Assembly (NCBI GenBank): GCA_029378245.1
Contig: JARKIF010000247.1
Location: 1 to 43,149, forward strand
Origin: Roridomyces roridus
Taxonomy: Eukaryota; Basidiomycota; Agaricomycetes; Agaricales; Mycenaceae
Reading direction: 5' to 3'
Length of the DNA: 43,149 nt
Below the pieces are notes generated by a model. That model did no database searches. It was not told the origin of the DNA and saw nothing but the letters and a program-made list of their open reading frames with translations. Positions 32,174-43,149 of this stretch are shown piece after piece. How positions within the stretch are numbered: position 1 is the first letter of the stretch; the number at the start of each line of letters is the position of its first letter. Made by a program: the position numbers and the translations under genes.

Positions 32174-32291
32174 ATTGCGGGACGCGATGTGTGCTATTCT
32201 TTGTACGTGATGTTCACGTGACTCGCATGTCCATGCTCACTTAAATACCCCACGGCGCGAGCTTGCATCTGCGTCAACCCCCCGAGTCCGG
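32174..32291. promoter_or_regulatory. 118-bp divergent promoter, JmjC gene / MOT1
   Basis: The interval separates ATG 32173 (-) from ATG 32292 (+). Both 5' UTRs and core promoters must fit here or overlap coding sequence. No TATA box is obvious. Confidence 0.5.
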
Positions 32292-35200
32292 ATGAGTTCC
32301 CGGTATGTTTGATCCGTGGGCTTATGTAATATCTAACCTTTTCCTTCCAGGTTGGACCGTCTCCTCCTTCTCCTCGATACTGGCTCCTCCTCTTCCGTCC
32401 GCAACACCGCCGCCAAACAACTCGCCCAACTCGCAGCCAAGAGCATCATCACCGATGTCGCCCTCGAGGACGACCAGAAAAATGCACGTCAACATGTCTC
32501 CCAGGGCGATCCGCAGGCGTGGGGGGAGCTTATGGCCGTCGTCGCACGCGTGCGTTTAACTGGTTCACTTTTTACGCGTGAAAACCAACGACCAAACAGA
32601 TAATTCCCTATCTGCATTCAAAATCATTCGACACGCGCACCGCGGCCTCGGTAGCCCTCTCCCAGATCTTCACATTGGTGCCCCTTTGGCAGCCAGAATC
32701 AAGGCCGACCCCTGCGGACGAAGAGTCCCTTCCTGCTCCCCCTTTCCCAGAATTCTCAGTCCAAGAACTCATCTCCCATGGCAACTTGCTGCTTGCCTCG
32801 TCAGGCAAGGAGTTTGCCAAACCCGCTGGCATCCTTGCCACGCCCGCCGAGGTCAAAAAGGCGCGCCAGGCCGCCATGAAGCGACTCGACCTCCAGTTTC
32901 TCGACGAAGACGACGATCTCGATATTGAAAAGGAACTCGCAGAAGAGATGGACGTGGACATTGAAGCAGACCCTGTCAAGCAAGAGGATGACACGGAATG
33001 TGCGCCTGCTTCGCCCATGGACCTCAAGCGCGAAAACACGTCTCCGCCAACGACGCGTTCGGGATCGCCCGCTGCTCCCTCGCCGACAGCACCAGAGCCC
33101 GAGGTCGCCCCCTCAACCGCCGGCCTCTCGGCCCGCGAGCTCAATCGACTCAAACGCAAGCGCAAACCCAACAATTCTGCATTCGTCGCTCCACCACCCC
33201 AAGGCGCTGGTTCAAAGTACACCCCTGCCCCCGCTGCCAATGCTCACAAGGCCCGTCTCGTGGCCGCCGAAGACGTCAAGGTGCCCGTTACCTCACGTCT
33301 CGGCACGCCTTCGACGTCCGAAAAGGTCGTCATCGACCCGTCCAAGGGCGGTGCCGTCTCACCAAAGGCTGCCAAACAGTCCCGAGCCCTCGAGGTGCGT
33401 CCCGGCACGTGGATTTGGGATGGCGTTGTACGCGTTCTTGAAGTCGATCTCTTCAGTGCAGCATGGGAGGTACGGCATGGAGCTGCCATGGCACTCCGTG
33501 AACTTCTCAAGGCACAGGGCGCGTGCGGCGGGATGCACGCTGAGGCCTCGGGTGCCGAAAATGCTCAGGCACACGAAAAGTGGTGCAATGACCTCTCGGC
33601 AAAATTCCTCTGTGTGTTTGTTTTGGATCGGTTTGGCGACTTTGTGTCTGACCAGGTGGTCGCGCCCGTGCGAGAGACGGTGTCGCAGACGCTTGCGTCA
33701 CTGTTGCTGCATATGCCGCGCCGATCTGTGTCGCATGTGCACTCGATCCTGCTGCAAATGATCCAGCAGGATATGCCTTCGATGAGCAATGGGAACGCCC
33801 CCAAAGCTGCGCCCGCTCCCAAGCCAAAGCGCGGCAAGGGGGCGAAAGCCGCTACTACCGCCGTTGATGCAGACAAGACGCATGTGTGGGAGGTGCGGCA
33901 TGCCGGGCTGTTGGGAATCAAGTATGAGGTTGCTGTAAGGAGCGATCTGTTTGCTGTGAAGAAGATTGCGCCAGAGGAGGAATCTATGGCTGTGGATCAG
34001 GCCATCAAATCCGAGGAGGTCAAGAAAGAAGAGACGGCCGATGGCGATTTCGATGAATCTGGCAAGCATGTGCTTCGAGGTGTTGTCGAGGCTGCTATTC
34101 TGGGGTAATTTTCAATCAATTGATATCTACTTTCCACTGACGATACGCAGTCTTGGAGATCGGGATGACGATGTGCGTTCCGTTGCAGCGTCGTGCTTGC
34201 TTCCTGTGGCCGGGCATCTGGTGGAACAGCTTCCCGAGACGCTTGACCGAGTCCTGGTCGTTCTCTGGCATTGCCTGAGTGACATGAAGGACGATCTGAG
34301 TTCCAGCGTTGGTGCTGTCATGGATCTGTTAGGTGCGTCTTTCTTTTCTTCTCTGCCCGGTTTCCTCATTGCCTTGCCAGGCAAACTCGTTTCATATGAG
34401 AAAGTCATCACTATCTTGGCAGACGATACCGTTGCGTATGTGTTCTCGATCTTCCCCCGGACTGTGCTGATAGAAGATATCTAGTCTCCCTCTGACAGCC
34501 CTTGCTCCAACATTATTCCCCTTCTTCCGGCACACCATCCCCAATGTGCGGTTGGCGGTGGTCAAGACTCTCGCCTCCTTTATGGACGTTCCCACGCTCC
34601 CTCGTGATTGGATCACGGTCCCTTTTCTGCAACTGCTCTTCCAAAATCTCATCGTGGAGGAGCGCGCGGACATCCGAGATGCGAGTCTAGCAGCGTGGCG
34701 GACGGCGCTGACAGTCCTCGCTGCCAAGCAAGGCTGGATGGACGAGCTGATCACGAACCAGCACATTCTTGACTGGTATGCGATCATGATGACGCCGCTG
34801 GGTGTCGCCATTGACCCCGCTACGTTTTATCGCCCGTCGGTGGAAACGGCGGGGACCGCGGCGCCAGAGCGTCATAATGTCGACAAGAATATGCTCGCGC
34901 AGGACCCGGCGCTGATCACCAATGAAGTCACTCTCAAGGCACGCGTCGCGGCGGCCACTGCGTTGGCGCAGCTGATCGTGTTTTGGCCTCTCGATGCGCG
35001 ATCCGTTGAGGAAGTTTTTCAGCCGATCTTGGGGCATTACATCGAATCAGCCAGTATGCTTCAAAAGTTCTTGACTGCTGTTGTCTCAGAGGAGTGGGCG
35101 AGGGAACACGATTCGGTCGCAGATGTTGCGCCGCTGATTGAAAAATCGGTCATGGCACAAACCCTGAGTGCCAAGACGCTGAAATGGCTCCAGGGCGCGC

Positions 35201-38200
35201 CGCCTCCAGCCTACCACGAGATGACGTTGACTCTCATGCGTATCCACGTCGACTGTGTCGCGCTGTTGGGGTCGTTTGCGTCCGACTGCAAGCTTCCGAT
35301 GTCTTCCATCCCTAGTCTTGGTTCCGAGATCGACGTCACGGGCACGAAGCCGGGTTGCTTCACCATTGATGTGGCTCAGCAGGCTGTGGGGCAGCTGTAC
35401 AATCGTCTCAAGGACAGTCTGGGGCGTACGAAGAAGAAGGAGCTTGCCGTGATCGCCGAGAAGCGTGTGAAGGTTGTGGCGAGCATTGAGCGGTATGTGG
35501 ACATCAAGGCGCAGCACGATATTCGTGTTTCGGCGGCGTTTGCGGCGGCGTTTGTTGCGTTCAAGAGCACGCCGGACAAGGTCAGTCCTGTCGTCAAGGG
35601 TATCATGAACGGTATCAAGAACGAGGATAATATCGATCTCCAAGCTCGATCCGCCGTCGCCGTGGCTTCTTTCATTGAATTCTGCACCGGGAACAACATC
35701 TCGCAGCCGCCAGACAAAATCGTCAAGAATCTTTGCACCTTCTTGTGTCAAGATGTAGAACAAACACCCACGTTTGCTTTCCAGCGCAAATGGATCGATG
35801 GTATCTTGTCTTTCCAGCCAGCCGAGGACAAGGATGGGGCGAAGGAGAAGGAGAAGCTTGCGGACGTGCCCAAGCCAGAGGACGCTGGTAAGGCGCGGCT
35901 TTCGCGCCGCGGTGCCGGACTTGCTTTCGACCGACTGTCAGCCAAATTCGGTCCACGGCTGCTGGAAGTCATCCCCAACATCTGGCAGTTTATGGCCGGC
36001 GGTTTGATCAGTGCTTGCGGTGCGGGTAAGACCTTTTTAGCTTTGGTTTGCGAACATTGCTAACCTGTTGTAAGGCGCGGACCCGAATTCGGACGAGCTC
36101 ATCCAGAAACAGTTTGGACAGGATGTCATCGATTCTTTGAGCGTCTTGGAAGCTGTGGTTCCCACATTCCACCCCGACCTCTGGCCGAAGTTGGCCGAGA
36201 CGTTTCCCATGATGCACATTGCCCTCACCAGTCGTTTTGCAATCATCCGTCAATCAGCCGCACGGTGTTTCGCCACTCTTTGTGATGTGATGACATCTGA
36301 TGCGATGCGATATGTGATCGAGAACATTGTTCCTTTATTGGGAGATCCGTTGGTGCTTGCCAATCGCCAAGGAGCAACTGAGCTGATGTATCGTGAGTGC
36401 TCCTGTTGGACCCAGTGTGCTCAGCTAATCCCATTTAGATGTCGTGCAACGCCTCGACATCAAGGCGCTGCCCTACGTCATCTTCATGGTCGTTCCGGTC
36501 CTCGGGCGGATGAGCGACTCGAATGATTCCATCCGTTCAACGGCGACGAATACCTTTGCCTCGCTAGTCAAAATGGTTCCTTTGGAGGTATGATTTGCTT
36601 ATCGGGATGTCAATCATTCAACTCACTCCAAATTTCAGGCTGGCTTGCCTGATCCGCCCGGCTTCCCCGAGGAACTATTGAAGCGTCGCCAGACTGAGCG
36701 TCAGTTCTTAACCCAGCTACTCGATGGTTCCAAGGTCGAGGAGTATCGGATACCCGTCAAGATCAATGCAGAACTTCGCAAATACCAGCAAGACGGTGTC
36801 AATTGGTTGGCCTTCCTCTCCAAATACCAGTTGCATGGCATCCTGTGTGACGGTAGGTTTCCTTTTACTTCCCCCAGCGTACCTGTCACTCAACTCCTCT
36901 AGACATGGGTCTCGGCAAAACCTTGCAGTCTATTTGCATCTTGTCGAGCAAACATTTCGAGCGCGCTGAGAAGCACAAAGAGACGAAGTCGCCAGACTCT
37001 GTGCACCTTCCATCACTGATCGTCTGCCCCCCGACGCTTACGGGTCACTGGTATTATGAAGTGCTCAAGTATGCGGAGAACCTGCGGCCAGTGTTGTATA
37101 CTGGCAATGCCCGAGAGCGAACCAAGCTCCTCTCAAAGTTGAAAACACACGACGTGGTTATTACCTCATACGAGGTTGTCCGCAATGATATAACCCAACT
37201 CCAAACTCTCGATTGGCTGTACTGCATTCTCGACGAAGGGCACGTGATCAAGAACGCCAAAACCAAGGTTACAAAAGCCGTCAAGTGCATTCGCGCTCAG
37301 CATCGTCTAATCTTGTCTGGGACCCCGATCCAGAACAACGTGCTGGAGCTGTGGAGTCTCTTTGATTTTTTAATGCCGGGATTCTTGGGAACAGAAAGTT
37401 CCTTCAACGATCGCTTTGGCAAGCCAATCTTGTCCAACCGCGATGGAAAGGCGAAGAATGGGGAAGCCGGTGTGTCTTGATTTTACCCTTTATTAACGAG
37501 TCCTAATATTCGGTTTGAAGCTGCCTTGGCGTTGGAGGCCTTGCATAAACAAGTGCTGCCATTCTTGCTGCGTCGCTTGAAAGAGGACGTGCTGAACGAT
37601 CTGCCCCCCAAAATCATCCAAGATTACTACTGCGAGCTTTCCGATGTGCAGAAATATCTTTACGAAGACTTTTCAAAGTCGCAAGCTCGTGCTTCTGCCG
37701 AAGAAGCTGTGCAATCTGGTTCCGGCGGCAAAGGCCAGCAACACATCTTCCAATCGTTGCAGTATCTACGCAAACTTTGCAACCATCCCGCGTTTGTTCT
37801 GAAAGATGACGCCCAGGCTATCAAGGCAGCACTCGGTAAAGCCACTGGCTCGTCCGAAGGCCTGCATGATATCCAGCATGCGCCCAAGCTGCTGGCGTTG
37901 CGGTATGCCTCTTTTTTATCGTCATCCCGCGCCCACTGACCCTCCTTTCTGCAGACAAATTCTGACCGATTGCGGCATAGGAGGAAACAACAATGGCACC
38001 ACGGACACGGGCAAGAGCGAACTGATAGACACAGAACCGGACTCGAGAGGTGCCTTCTCCCAGCACCGTGTCCTCATCTTCTGCCAGATGAAGCAAATGC
38101 TCGATATTATCGAGACCGATCTGTTCAACAAGCACATGCCGTCGGTCACCTACATGCGGCTTGATGGGAGCACTGATGCCAGCAAACGGCATGCCGTCGT

Positions 38201-38747
38201 CCAAACCTTCAATTCTGATCCGAGCATTGATTGTCTCCTCCTCACGACCCACATTGGTGGACTCGGCCTGACGCTCACGGGGGCTGACACGGTCATCTTC
38301 ATCGAGCACGATTGGAATCCAATGAAGGATCTGCAAGCGATGGATCGCGCCCATCGTCTAGGTCAAAAGAAGGTCGTCAATGTGTACCGCTTGATCACCA
38401 AGGGCACGCTGGAGGAGAAAATCATGGGGTAAGTTTGGTATTCTTCTCTGCGATCGGACGGTAGCTGAATGGAGACCAGCCTGCAACGATTCAAAACGAA
38501 TATCGCCAACACTGTCGTCAGCCAGCAAAACTCGGATCTTGCATCAATGGACACTGATCTTGTGCTGGACTTGTTCAGACGAACCACTGAGCAGGAAGAT
38601 GCGGCTGTTGCCAAAAAAGCGGCCAAAGAGGCGTCTGGTCCCGTCAGCCAGAAGAATCTTCTCCAAGGACTGGAGGAGCTGCCAACCGAAGACGAGTATC
38701 AGGGTTTGGATTTGTCCAGTTTTATGGGTTCTCTGAGTACCAAATAA
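32292..38747 (+). CDS. MOT1: TATA-binding protein-associated ATPase MOT1/BTAF1
   Basis: 1954 aa from 13 exons: 32292-32302, 32351-32549, 32600-34104, 34151-34332, 34381-34435, 34485-36025, 36075-36392, 36439-36587, 36639-36852, 36903-37469, 37521-37902, 37955-38428, 38480-38747. Every junction keeps frame. The N-terminal two thirds are HEAT-like repeats that clamp TBP (MSSRLDRLLLLLDTGSSSSV, FRHTIPNVRLAVVKTLASF). The C-terminus is a complete Swi2/Snf2 motor: YQQDGVNWLAF, Walker A DDMGLGKTLQS, DEGH box (CILDEGHVIKNAKTK), SGTPIQNNVLELWSLFDFLM, MRLDGSTDASKRH, GLGLTLTGADTVIF and QAMDRAHRLGQ. Mot1 uses ATP to strip or redistribute TBP on promoters, in the nucleus. Exon 1 is only 11 nt (MSSR). Length is close to yeast Mot1 (about 1870 aa). 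Confidence 0.97.
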
Positions 38748-38948
38748 TTTTTTGTTGATATCTTTATTCCTCTGCATTCTTCCGACTAGAAACCGCAATG
38801 TAGCCAGTGTATTTCGTAGTTCTTGTCATTTGTACTCATACGCAACCTATTTTGTTTCTTGTAACTGCTAAATCGACTGAAGTAAAAGCAAGTTTTTACA
38901 ATAATTACAATGGTACAGAAACGGTAATACATGGAGTACACGGGTCAT
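38748..38948. other. 201-bp convergent 3' intergenic
   Basis: It lies between the stops of MOT1 (+) and the uncharacterised minus-strand gene. It is AT-rich, with no ORF, and presumably holds two 3' UTRs. Confidence 0.4.
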
Positions 38949-39708
38949 TCACTGCCCTTCGCCGAGAAGATCGTTGTGAAATTGGCGCCAATCAATAGTT
39001 GCGGCAGGATCGTCCTCCACGATCTCGTCGATCCAAATACTTTCTTCCTCTTCTTCGAGCGCCCAAGAGCGATCGTCATACTTGTCGCAGACGGGAGGGC
39101 CACCCGAAGAGCGTCGGGATGGGGAAGGGAGTGGCATCGAGCGAACCGACGTGGGCCGATGCTCACGCACCAATGGTAAGCTGAGCCGAAAAACGGATTC
39201 AGTCGAGTCTCCAAGAAAGAGGAACGACTTCGGGCGCTGAATCGGCGAGGGCGCCGTCGAAGGCTCGATCGAGTCAACGAAAAAGGAGGTCGAATTTGGG
39301 GAGGCATCAAATGGGTCCACGATGGCCCGTTTTTCGTAGCTGGTGAACACGGTCTGAATAAAATTCGAGCACGAAAAGGGATACTGACCTAGAAGGGATA
39401 TGGTAGTTTTCAGCGGGGGGCGTCCAGCCATCGGGGGATTTGGAAATACGGTCCAGTAAACGGGAGGGTAAAGCTATGATGGAAGAGCGCCGTCTTTGCT
39501 TTCGTGTCAAGGGCGTGGCGTTCTCGGAAGGTATGAACGCTGGCGTGGGAGACGATGAGGTCCTTGGGCGACGCGTGAGGGATATTTTGAGCAAGTTCTC
39601 TGGTGCGGGTGAAGAACGTCCAGAGAATGGCCTGCGATACGAAGAGCCAGCCATCGCACGCAGCCCAGAAGAGAAGAAATCCGAGTAGGTGCGGTTGGGT
39701 GGGGCCAT
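38949..39708 (-). CDS. Uncharacterised 236-aa protein
   Basis: I do not recognise it. Two exons (minus) 39708-39389 and 39339-38949 join over a 49-nt intron (YHIPS/SYEKRAIVDPFDAS). The protein is Ser/Pro/Arg-rich and probably mostly disordered: an N-terminal half with basic stretches (LTRKQRRRSSIIALPSRLLD), a middle STSFFVDSIEPSTAPSPIQR segment, and an acidic C-terminus (ALEEEEESIWIDEIVEDDPA). There is no signal peptide, membrane segment or domain that I can see. A TATA box 30 nt upstream of the ATG and clean splice sites support a real gene. Confidence 0.65.
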
Positions 39709-39736
39709 CCTGAGCCGCAACCACCTTCAGGACCCA

Positions 39737-39743
39737 TTTTATA
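39737..39743 (-). promoter_or_regulatory. TATA box of the uncharacterised gene
   Basis: TATAAAA on the minus strand, about 30 nt before the ATG at 39708. The rest of 39709-40137 (429 bp, to the COA6 stop) shows no other feature. Confidence 0.55.
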
Positions 39744-40137
39744 CCAGGTCCCTATTTATTTATGACGTTCCACGGTATCATCACCGGGCAATCGGGCAGT
39801 TGGTGTCAAGATATAGGGATGCTTCCGAACCGCTGCGCCGCCCTGTTAATCTCGGAACCACGGACGTTCTTTTCGCCGCAGAAATGAGACCCTTTCTGTG
39901 CTGCCACAGGCAGAATCGCAGGCCGGACAATCACTCGCGAGAGAGTCAGGCGGGGCCCCACAAATCAGTTATCAAGATGCAGAGATGACATCCCGCGCCG
40001 CATAATTTTGAACACCTCTGCTGATTTACGGACCTCACAGAAGATCCTTGAAACAGATTCACAAACTAGGCAATGGACGGAGTTGAGAGCAGTTGATTGA
40101 ATGGACGAAGGCAAAATAGAACGTCTTGAATTCCTTT

Positions 40138-40483
40138 TCATCGCTTCGCAGCAGCAGCATTTTGTGCGTTCGCCTGAGCAAGCATGTCCTTTTGTTGAAA
40201 ACCAAGCTTGCGCCGCTCGTTAAAATATGATATCTACAAGCGCGTTTAGCCATATCTCCAAGAAACCCGAAAGAGAGGGGCCTACCCAACTCTGGGCACA
40301 AGTTTTCTGGTAAACACGATTCTCGGAAGAACAGGCCTTGCCCTCCGTCCCAGCCACGACAACGCCTACTCCATCCAAACACGCATAGTATGCATCTCTG
40401 GCCTCCCAGCATTTTTGGCGCTCTTGTCTTGTTGGAGGATTTGGATCCTCGGACTGAGAGTTGCCAAAAGGCCACCAGGACAT
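40138..40483 (-). CDS. COA6: Cytochrome c oxidase assembly factor COA6
   Basis: 97 aa, exons (minus) 40483-40286 and 40233-40138. The CHCH-type signature is complete: CWEARDAYYAC (Cx9C) and CSSENRVYQKTC (Cx10C), followed by AQSW and YFNERR. This is the cysteine spacing and length of COA6, a mitochondrial intermembrane-space protein that helps mature the copper A site of complex IV. The N-terminus starts MSWWPFGNSQSEDPNPPTRQ. The downstream Ala-rich tail (AQANAQNAAAAKR) is ordinary for the fungal family. It is divergent from the MYND-finger gene across 118 bp. Confidence 0.92.
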
Positions 40484-40601
40484 TGTAAGTAGAGTGGAGA
40501 ACAAGTCCGATTATGCCGAATGATCCGTCAATTTGGCGCTTGATCGCGGCGATTACCCCTGTGTATGTAAAGTTGAGCTGAGTTTCTTTTTCGCCACCTC
40601 A
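40484..40601. promoter_or_regulatory. 118-bp divergent promoter, COA6 / MYND gene
   Basis: The only sequence between the two start codons (40483, minus; 40602, plus). No TATA motif was recognised. Confidence 0.5.
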
Positions 40602-41559
40602 ATGGGTGGCTGTCAACACTGCGGCTTCAAAGACGGCACCCTTCGCTGCACAGGGTGTCGGAAAGTTGTTTATTGCTCAACGGATTGGTAGGTGTCCCCG
40701 AAATCGCGCTGAAAAAAGTGGATGTCGACGAATCGGCCAAAAAACGCAGCCAGCTCGCTTCTTGGCAGCAGTGTCACAAACAGCTCTGCCGCAAGACTAC
40801 AAATCAGATTCTCAAGCCCATGCCACCCTTGGACCCGCCCGTCGTACGCGAGTGCTCTGAAGCAGAGACACTTACTTCACAAGGCGTCGCGGTGACCGAT
40901 TTTCGGTTGGTTATTCTGCGGTATTCCACTTGTTTGACTCACACACCCCATTCATAGATCCTTTCCATACTCCCAGCTCTATTATGCCGTTTCCAATCCG
41001 CCTGTTCTCGAACGCGAGTCCGGCGAAAAAGGGTTTACGAGGCCCAATCTATTCACGCATTCCAAGAAGGAAATACTGTGTGCGTTACCGAAAAATATCT
41101 CATCTGTTGGTCAACTGAAGGGCGCTTCCAGGCGAGTTCATGTTCATGGTCATGGGAGGCCCGATATACCGTGCTGTCGTGCCTACACCCGCGGACTTCC
41201 TGGCCGCCAACGAGAGGGCCTGCGATCTCGGTCCGCCATACCAAGTGTCCGCGGAACTCTGCACTCGCACAGTCGAGGGACTGCAGTCTTCCTTTGTGAA
41301 GCAGCTGCTCAAGGATCCGCTGATGCGCAGGTGTGCCAAACCAGGGTGCTTGAGCCAGTCGGATGCTCCTCGTCGGGTTGTTATTGGCTCGTAAGTGTTT
41401 CCATGTTATCATTCAAGAGTGCACTCATGTCCGTACAGTTCTTTCGCACAGCGGACGCCGAAGACGAGTTTACAAGTGATGTGGGCGCCTTGTTGTTACA
41501 ACGACCGATGCCTCGAGACATTAAAGGACACGATGGACTTGGTCTTGATGAAATCTTGA
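40602..41559 (+). CDS. MYND-type zinc finger protein
   Basis: 247 aa, exons 40602-40687, 40750-40905, 40958-41079, 41132-41390, 41439-41559. The N-terminal MYND finger is complete once exon 1 joins exon 2: CQHCG, LRCTGCRKVVYCSTDC, then WQQCHKQLC, giving the C-C-C-C-C-C-H-C zinc ligands. The rest has no domain I recognise; YYAVSNPPVLERESG, ADFLAANERACDLGPPYQVS and a C-terminal SLQVMWAPCCYNDRC look structured. The last intron forces the frame used here, because an alternative exon-5 frame (FFRTADAEDEF...) has no matching donor phase. MYND fingers mediate protein-protein contacts; no partner can be proposed. Confidence 0.8.
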
Positions 41560-41792
41560 TGCAGCTTCCAAGCCCTCCTCCCTCGACTTGATTCCGTGCA
41601 TGTACTTTTTCTTGTTGTTTGTACTATTGTACTTTTTCTTGGCTGTATTCAATAGCATCTTGGACTTTTTTGGCAACCAAAAAGGGCATCTTCCGTCGAA
41701 TGATCCGTTGATCTTGCATTGTGGGTCTGCGAAAGAATTAGTGGTTTTCTACCGTTAACGCTGTACAGATATAATAAGATTATTAGGATGCT
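41560..41792. other. Convergent 3' intergenic
   Basis: 233 bp between the MYND gene stop and the TBC relic stop. No ORF or repeat was recognised. Confidence 0.4.
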
Positions 41793-43149
41793 CTATGCCA
41801 TAAGCTGCTTGAGCGCAGCAACATGCGTCTCGCATCTCTCTTCAATGTCCACATGCGTAATGGACGAACGAAGTTCCGCCTCCAGCTTCCGAATGAATGT
41901 CAGGTGAGAATCATAAAGCTGAAAACGCAAGCAAGGCACACACCTGCAACAATTTGTCCGCTTGCCACATCCTCGTCGGGAGATTCTCCAGGGCGACGTA
42001 CATCGCGGGGATCGACTCGCAGCGCAGGAGTTCTGCCTCGTTACTCCGCAAGATGGCGAGGTGCAACTCGGAACAGGACGTCCAGTCCATCAACAAGAAA
42101 GACGTCCCAGACACGGAAGAGCGTCTGCAAAGTGTTGAGTAGGCAAACTGACATGAGTAAAATATTGTACCTCGACCGGCAAGCAGTCTGTGAATAGCGA
42201 CAGAAACCAGGAAAAACAGATGGCAGGTAGATCTATACCAAGATCTGCGAGGTGGGCGTGTAGCTTTGGGGTGTATTCCTTCACATAGTCGAGCAGGACC
42301 AGAGGGCACGCTCGAGATGGAAGGAGAAGAGGAAAAGAAATCCTCGGGAAGAATTCTTTCCACAATGGCTGCAAGTGCCCAAAAGGCTTCCTCTTCATCT
42401 GCATGTACCAGTAGCAGGGTGGATGTCACAAGATTCATTCCCTGGCAATAACCCACCGCCGGATTGCGCCTGTAGAAATGAAATAAGCTCGGACGAAAAA
42501 AAAAGGATTTGAACACACCGGCTGTAGGCTATCAATACCCGCCGCAACTTGACGACACCTGCCCCATCACCCCCAAAGAACACGTTCAGCGGCATCGTCC
42601 TGCCCACATCCTTTTCAATCTCCGCCAGACGGCCCCAGAGTCGGACGCGGCCAGCAGATCCCGAAACAACCCCGGCTCCTTCATCTCCATCCCGCCACTG
42701 CACTCCAACCAGACCTTGGAGCGATACACCAGCGGAATCCCGGCCCGAACAAGCCGATCAAACTCCCGCCGCTCATCCCGATTGCCGAGCTGCAAACCCA
42801 ATCAACCGTCGCTGTGAGACAGCTCGTCCTCCGCAAGCTCGGTACCAAGCCCTAATATAGCGGCTGCACCACCTGCAACAGACGCTACCGCTGCAGCAGC
42901 CTTGGACGCTGCGCCTCGCCCTTTGGTTCGCTGACGAACAAACGCATCCCATTCCTTGCGTTGCGTGCCTGCCGCTCGTCGTGGATCGTGGTCAGATCGT
43001 CCAGCAGCCTTCGAACAGTGTTGGCGCAGGCGTGCCGCGGAGTGTCTGCTGTTACTGCCAAAACAGCCGTATTCCCCTGGGATGGGGTCGGGGGCCCCGC
43101 AATCGAAAGCCGCTTGGACTTGATGCTCGGAGTAGCGGACTTGATGCTA
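41793..43149 (-). pseudogene. TBC-domain Rab GTPase-activating protein, frameshifted and 5' partial
   Basis: Reading from the window edge: [206 protein letters not shown], then LEAELRSSITHVDIEERCE to a TAG at 41793-41795. These are the TBC arginine and glutamine finger regions (YCQGMN, and the region before RVWDVFL). Consecutive blocks are in different frames without usable introns near 42075, 42330, 42640 and 42970, and a TGA lies near 42825. Genuine introns occur near 42132-42177 and 42475-42520. The gene runs off the window. It is either a decayed Rab-GAP or a poor consensus at a contig end. Confidence 0.8.

Noticed and set aside
32925..33761. 278-codon plus-strand frame inside MOT1
   Set aside because: Arg/Pro-rich shadow of exon 3; the MOT1 frame is continuous and conserved.
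33359..34069. Minus-strand open frames opposite MOT1
   Set aside because: Antisense shadows without ATG context, splice sites or domain.

Overview
The window looks like nuclear DNA of a filamentous basidiomycete, most likely an Agaricomycete. Genes are dense and broken by many 42-60 nt introns (GT donor, AG acceptor). They include a mushroom-type F-box/leucine-rich protein, a fungal histidine acid phosphatase, a SOG2-type RAM-network protein, MOT1, and a Tnp2 (CACTA-type) transposase. The genus cannot be told from the sequence alone.

Layout. 1-2444: no supported protein gene; a tandem array of exon-intron-like units (792-1280) and a second dispersed repeat (about 1420-1925). 2445-3650 (-): GPI-type protein with two cupredoxin domains. 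4341-6071 (+): F-box protein. 6440-8561 (+): 16-exon histidine acid phosphatase, tail to tail with an old yellow enzyme (8607-10159, -). 10432-20286: a 9.9 kb DNA transposon with near-perfect terminal inverted repeats. It carries a broken Tnp2 transposase and a broken companion gene, and is itself invaded by at least three smaller elements. It sits 14 nt upstream of the start codon of a DUF1766/T5orf172 (GIY-YIG-like) gene (20301-21981, +).

22097-22784 (+): mitochondrial ribosomal protein, probably mL59. Then a minus-strand run: phospholipase D-like (22841-25116), flavin monooxygenase (25177-27486), SOG2-like LRR protein (27689-30891) and JmjC oxygenase (30996-32173). 32292-38747 (+): MOT1/BTAF1 Swi2/Snf2 ATPase, 13 exons. 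38949-39708 (-): unknown protein. 40138-40483 (-): COA6. 40602-41559 (+): MYND-finger protein. 41793 to the window end (-): a TBC-domain Rab-GAP relic with several frameshifts.

Most genes are unrelated housekeeping or accessory genes, and I see no biosynthetic cluster or defence system. Exon structures were deduced by hand from reading frame, splice consensus and remembered family conservation; all exon sums stated as complete are multiples of three. The most notable signals are the nested transposon placed between a promoter and its gene, the tandem exon-intron duplication array, the frameshifted TBC gene at the window edge, and a few unusual splice structures (GC-AG intron, 10-nt exon).
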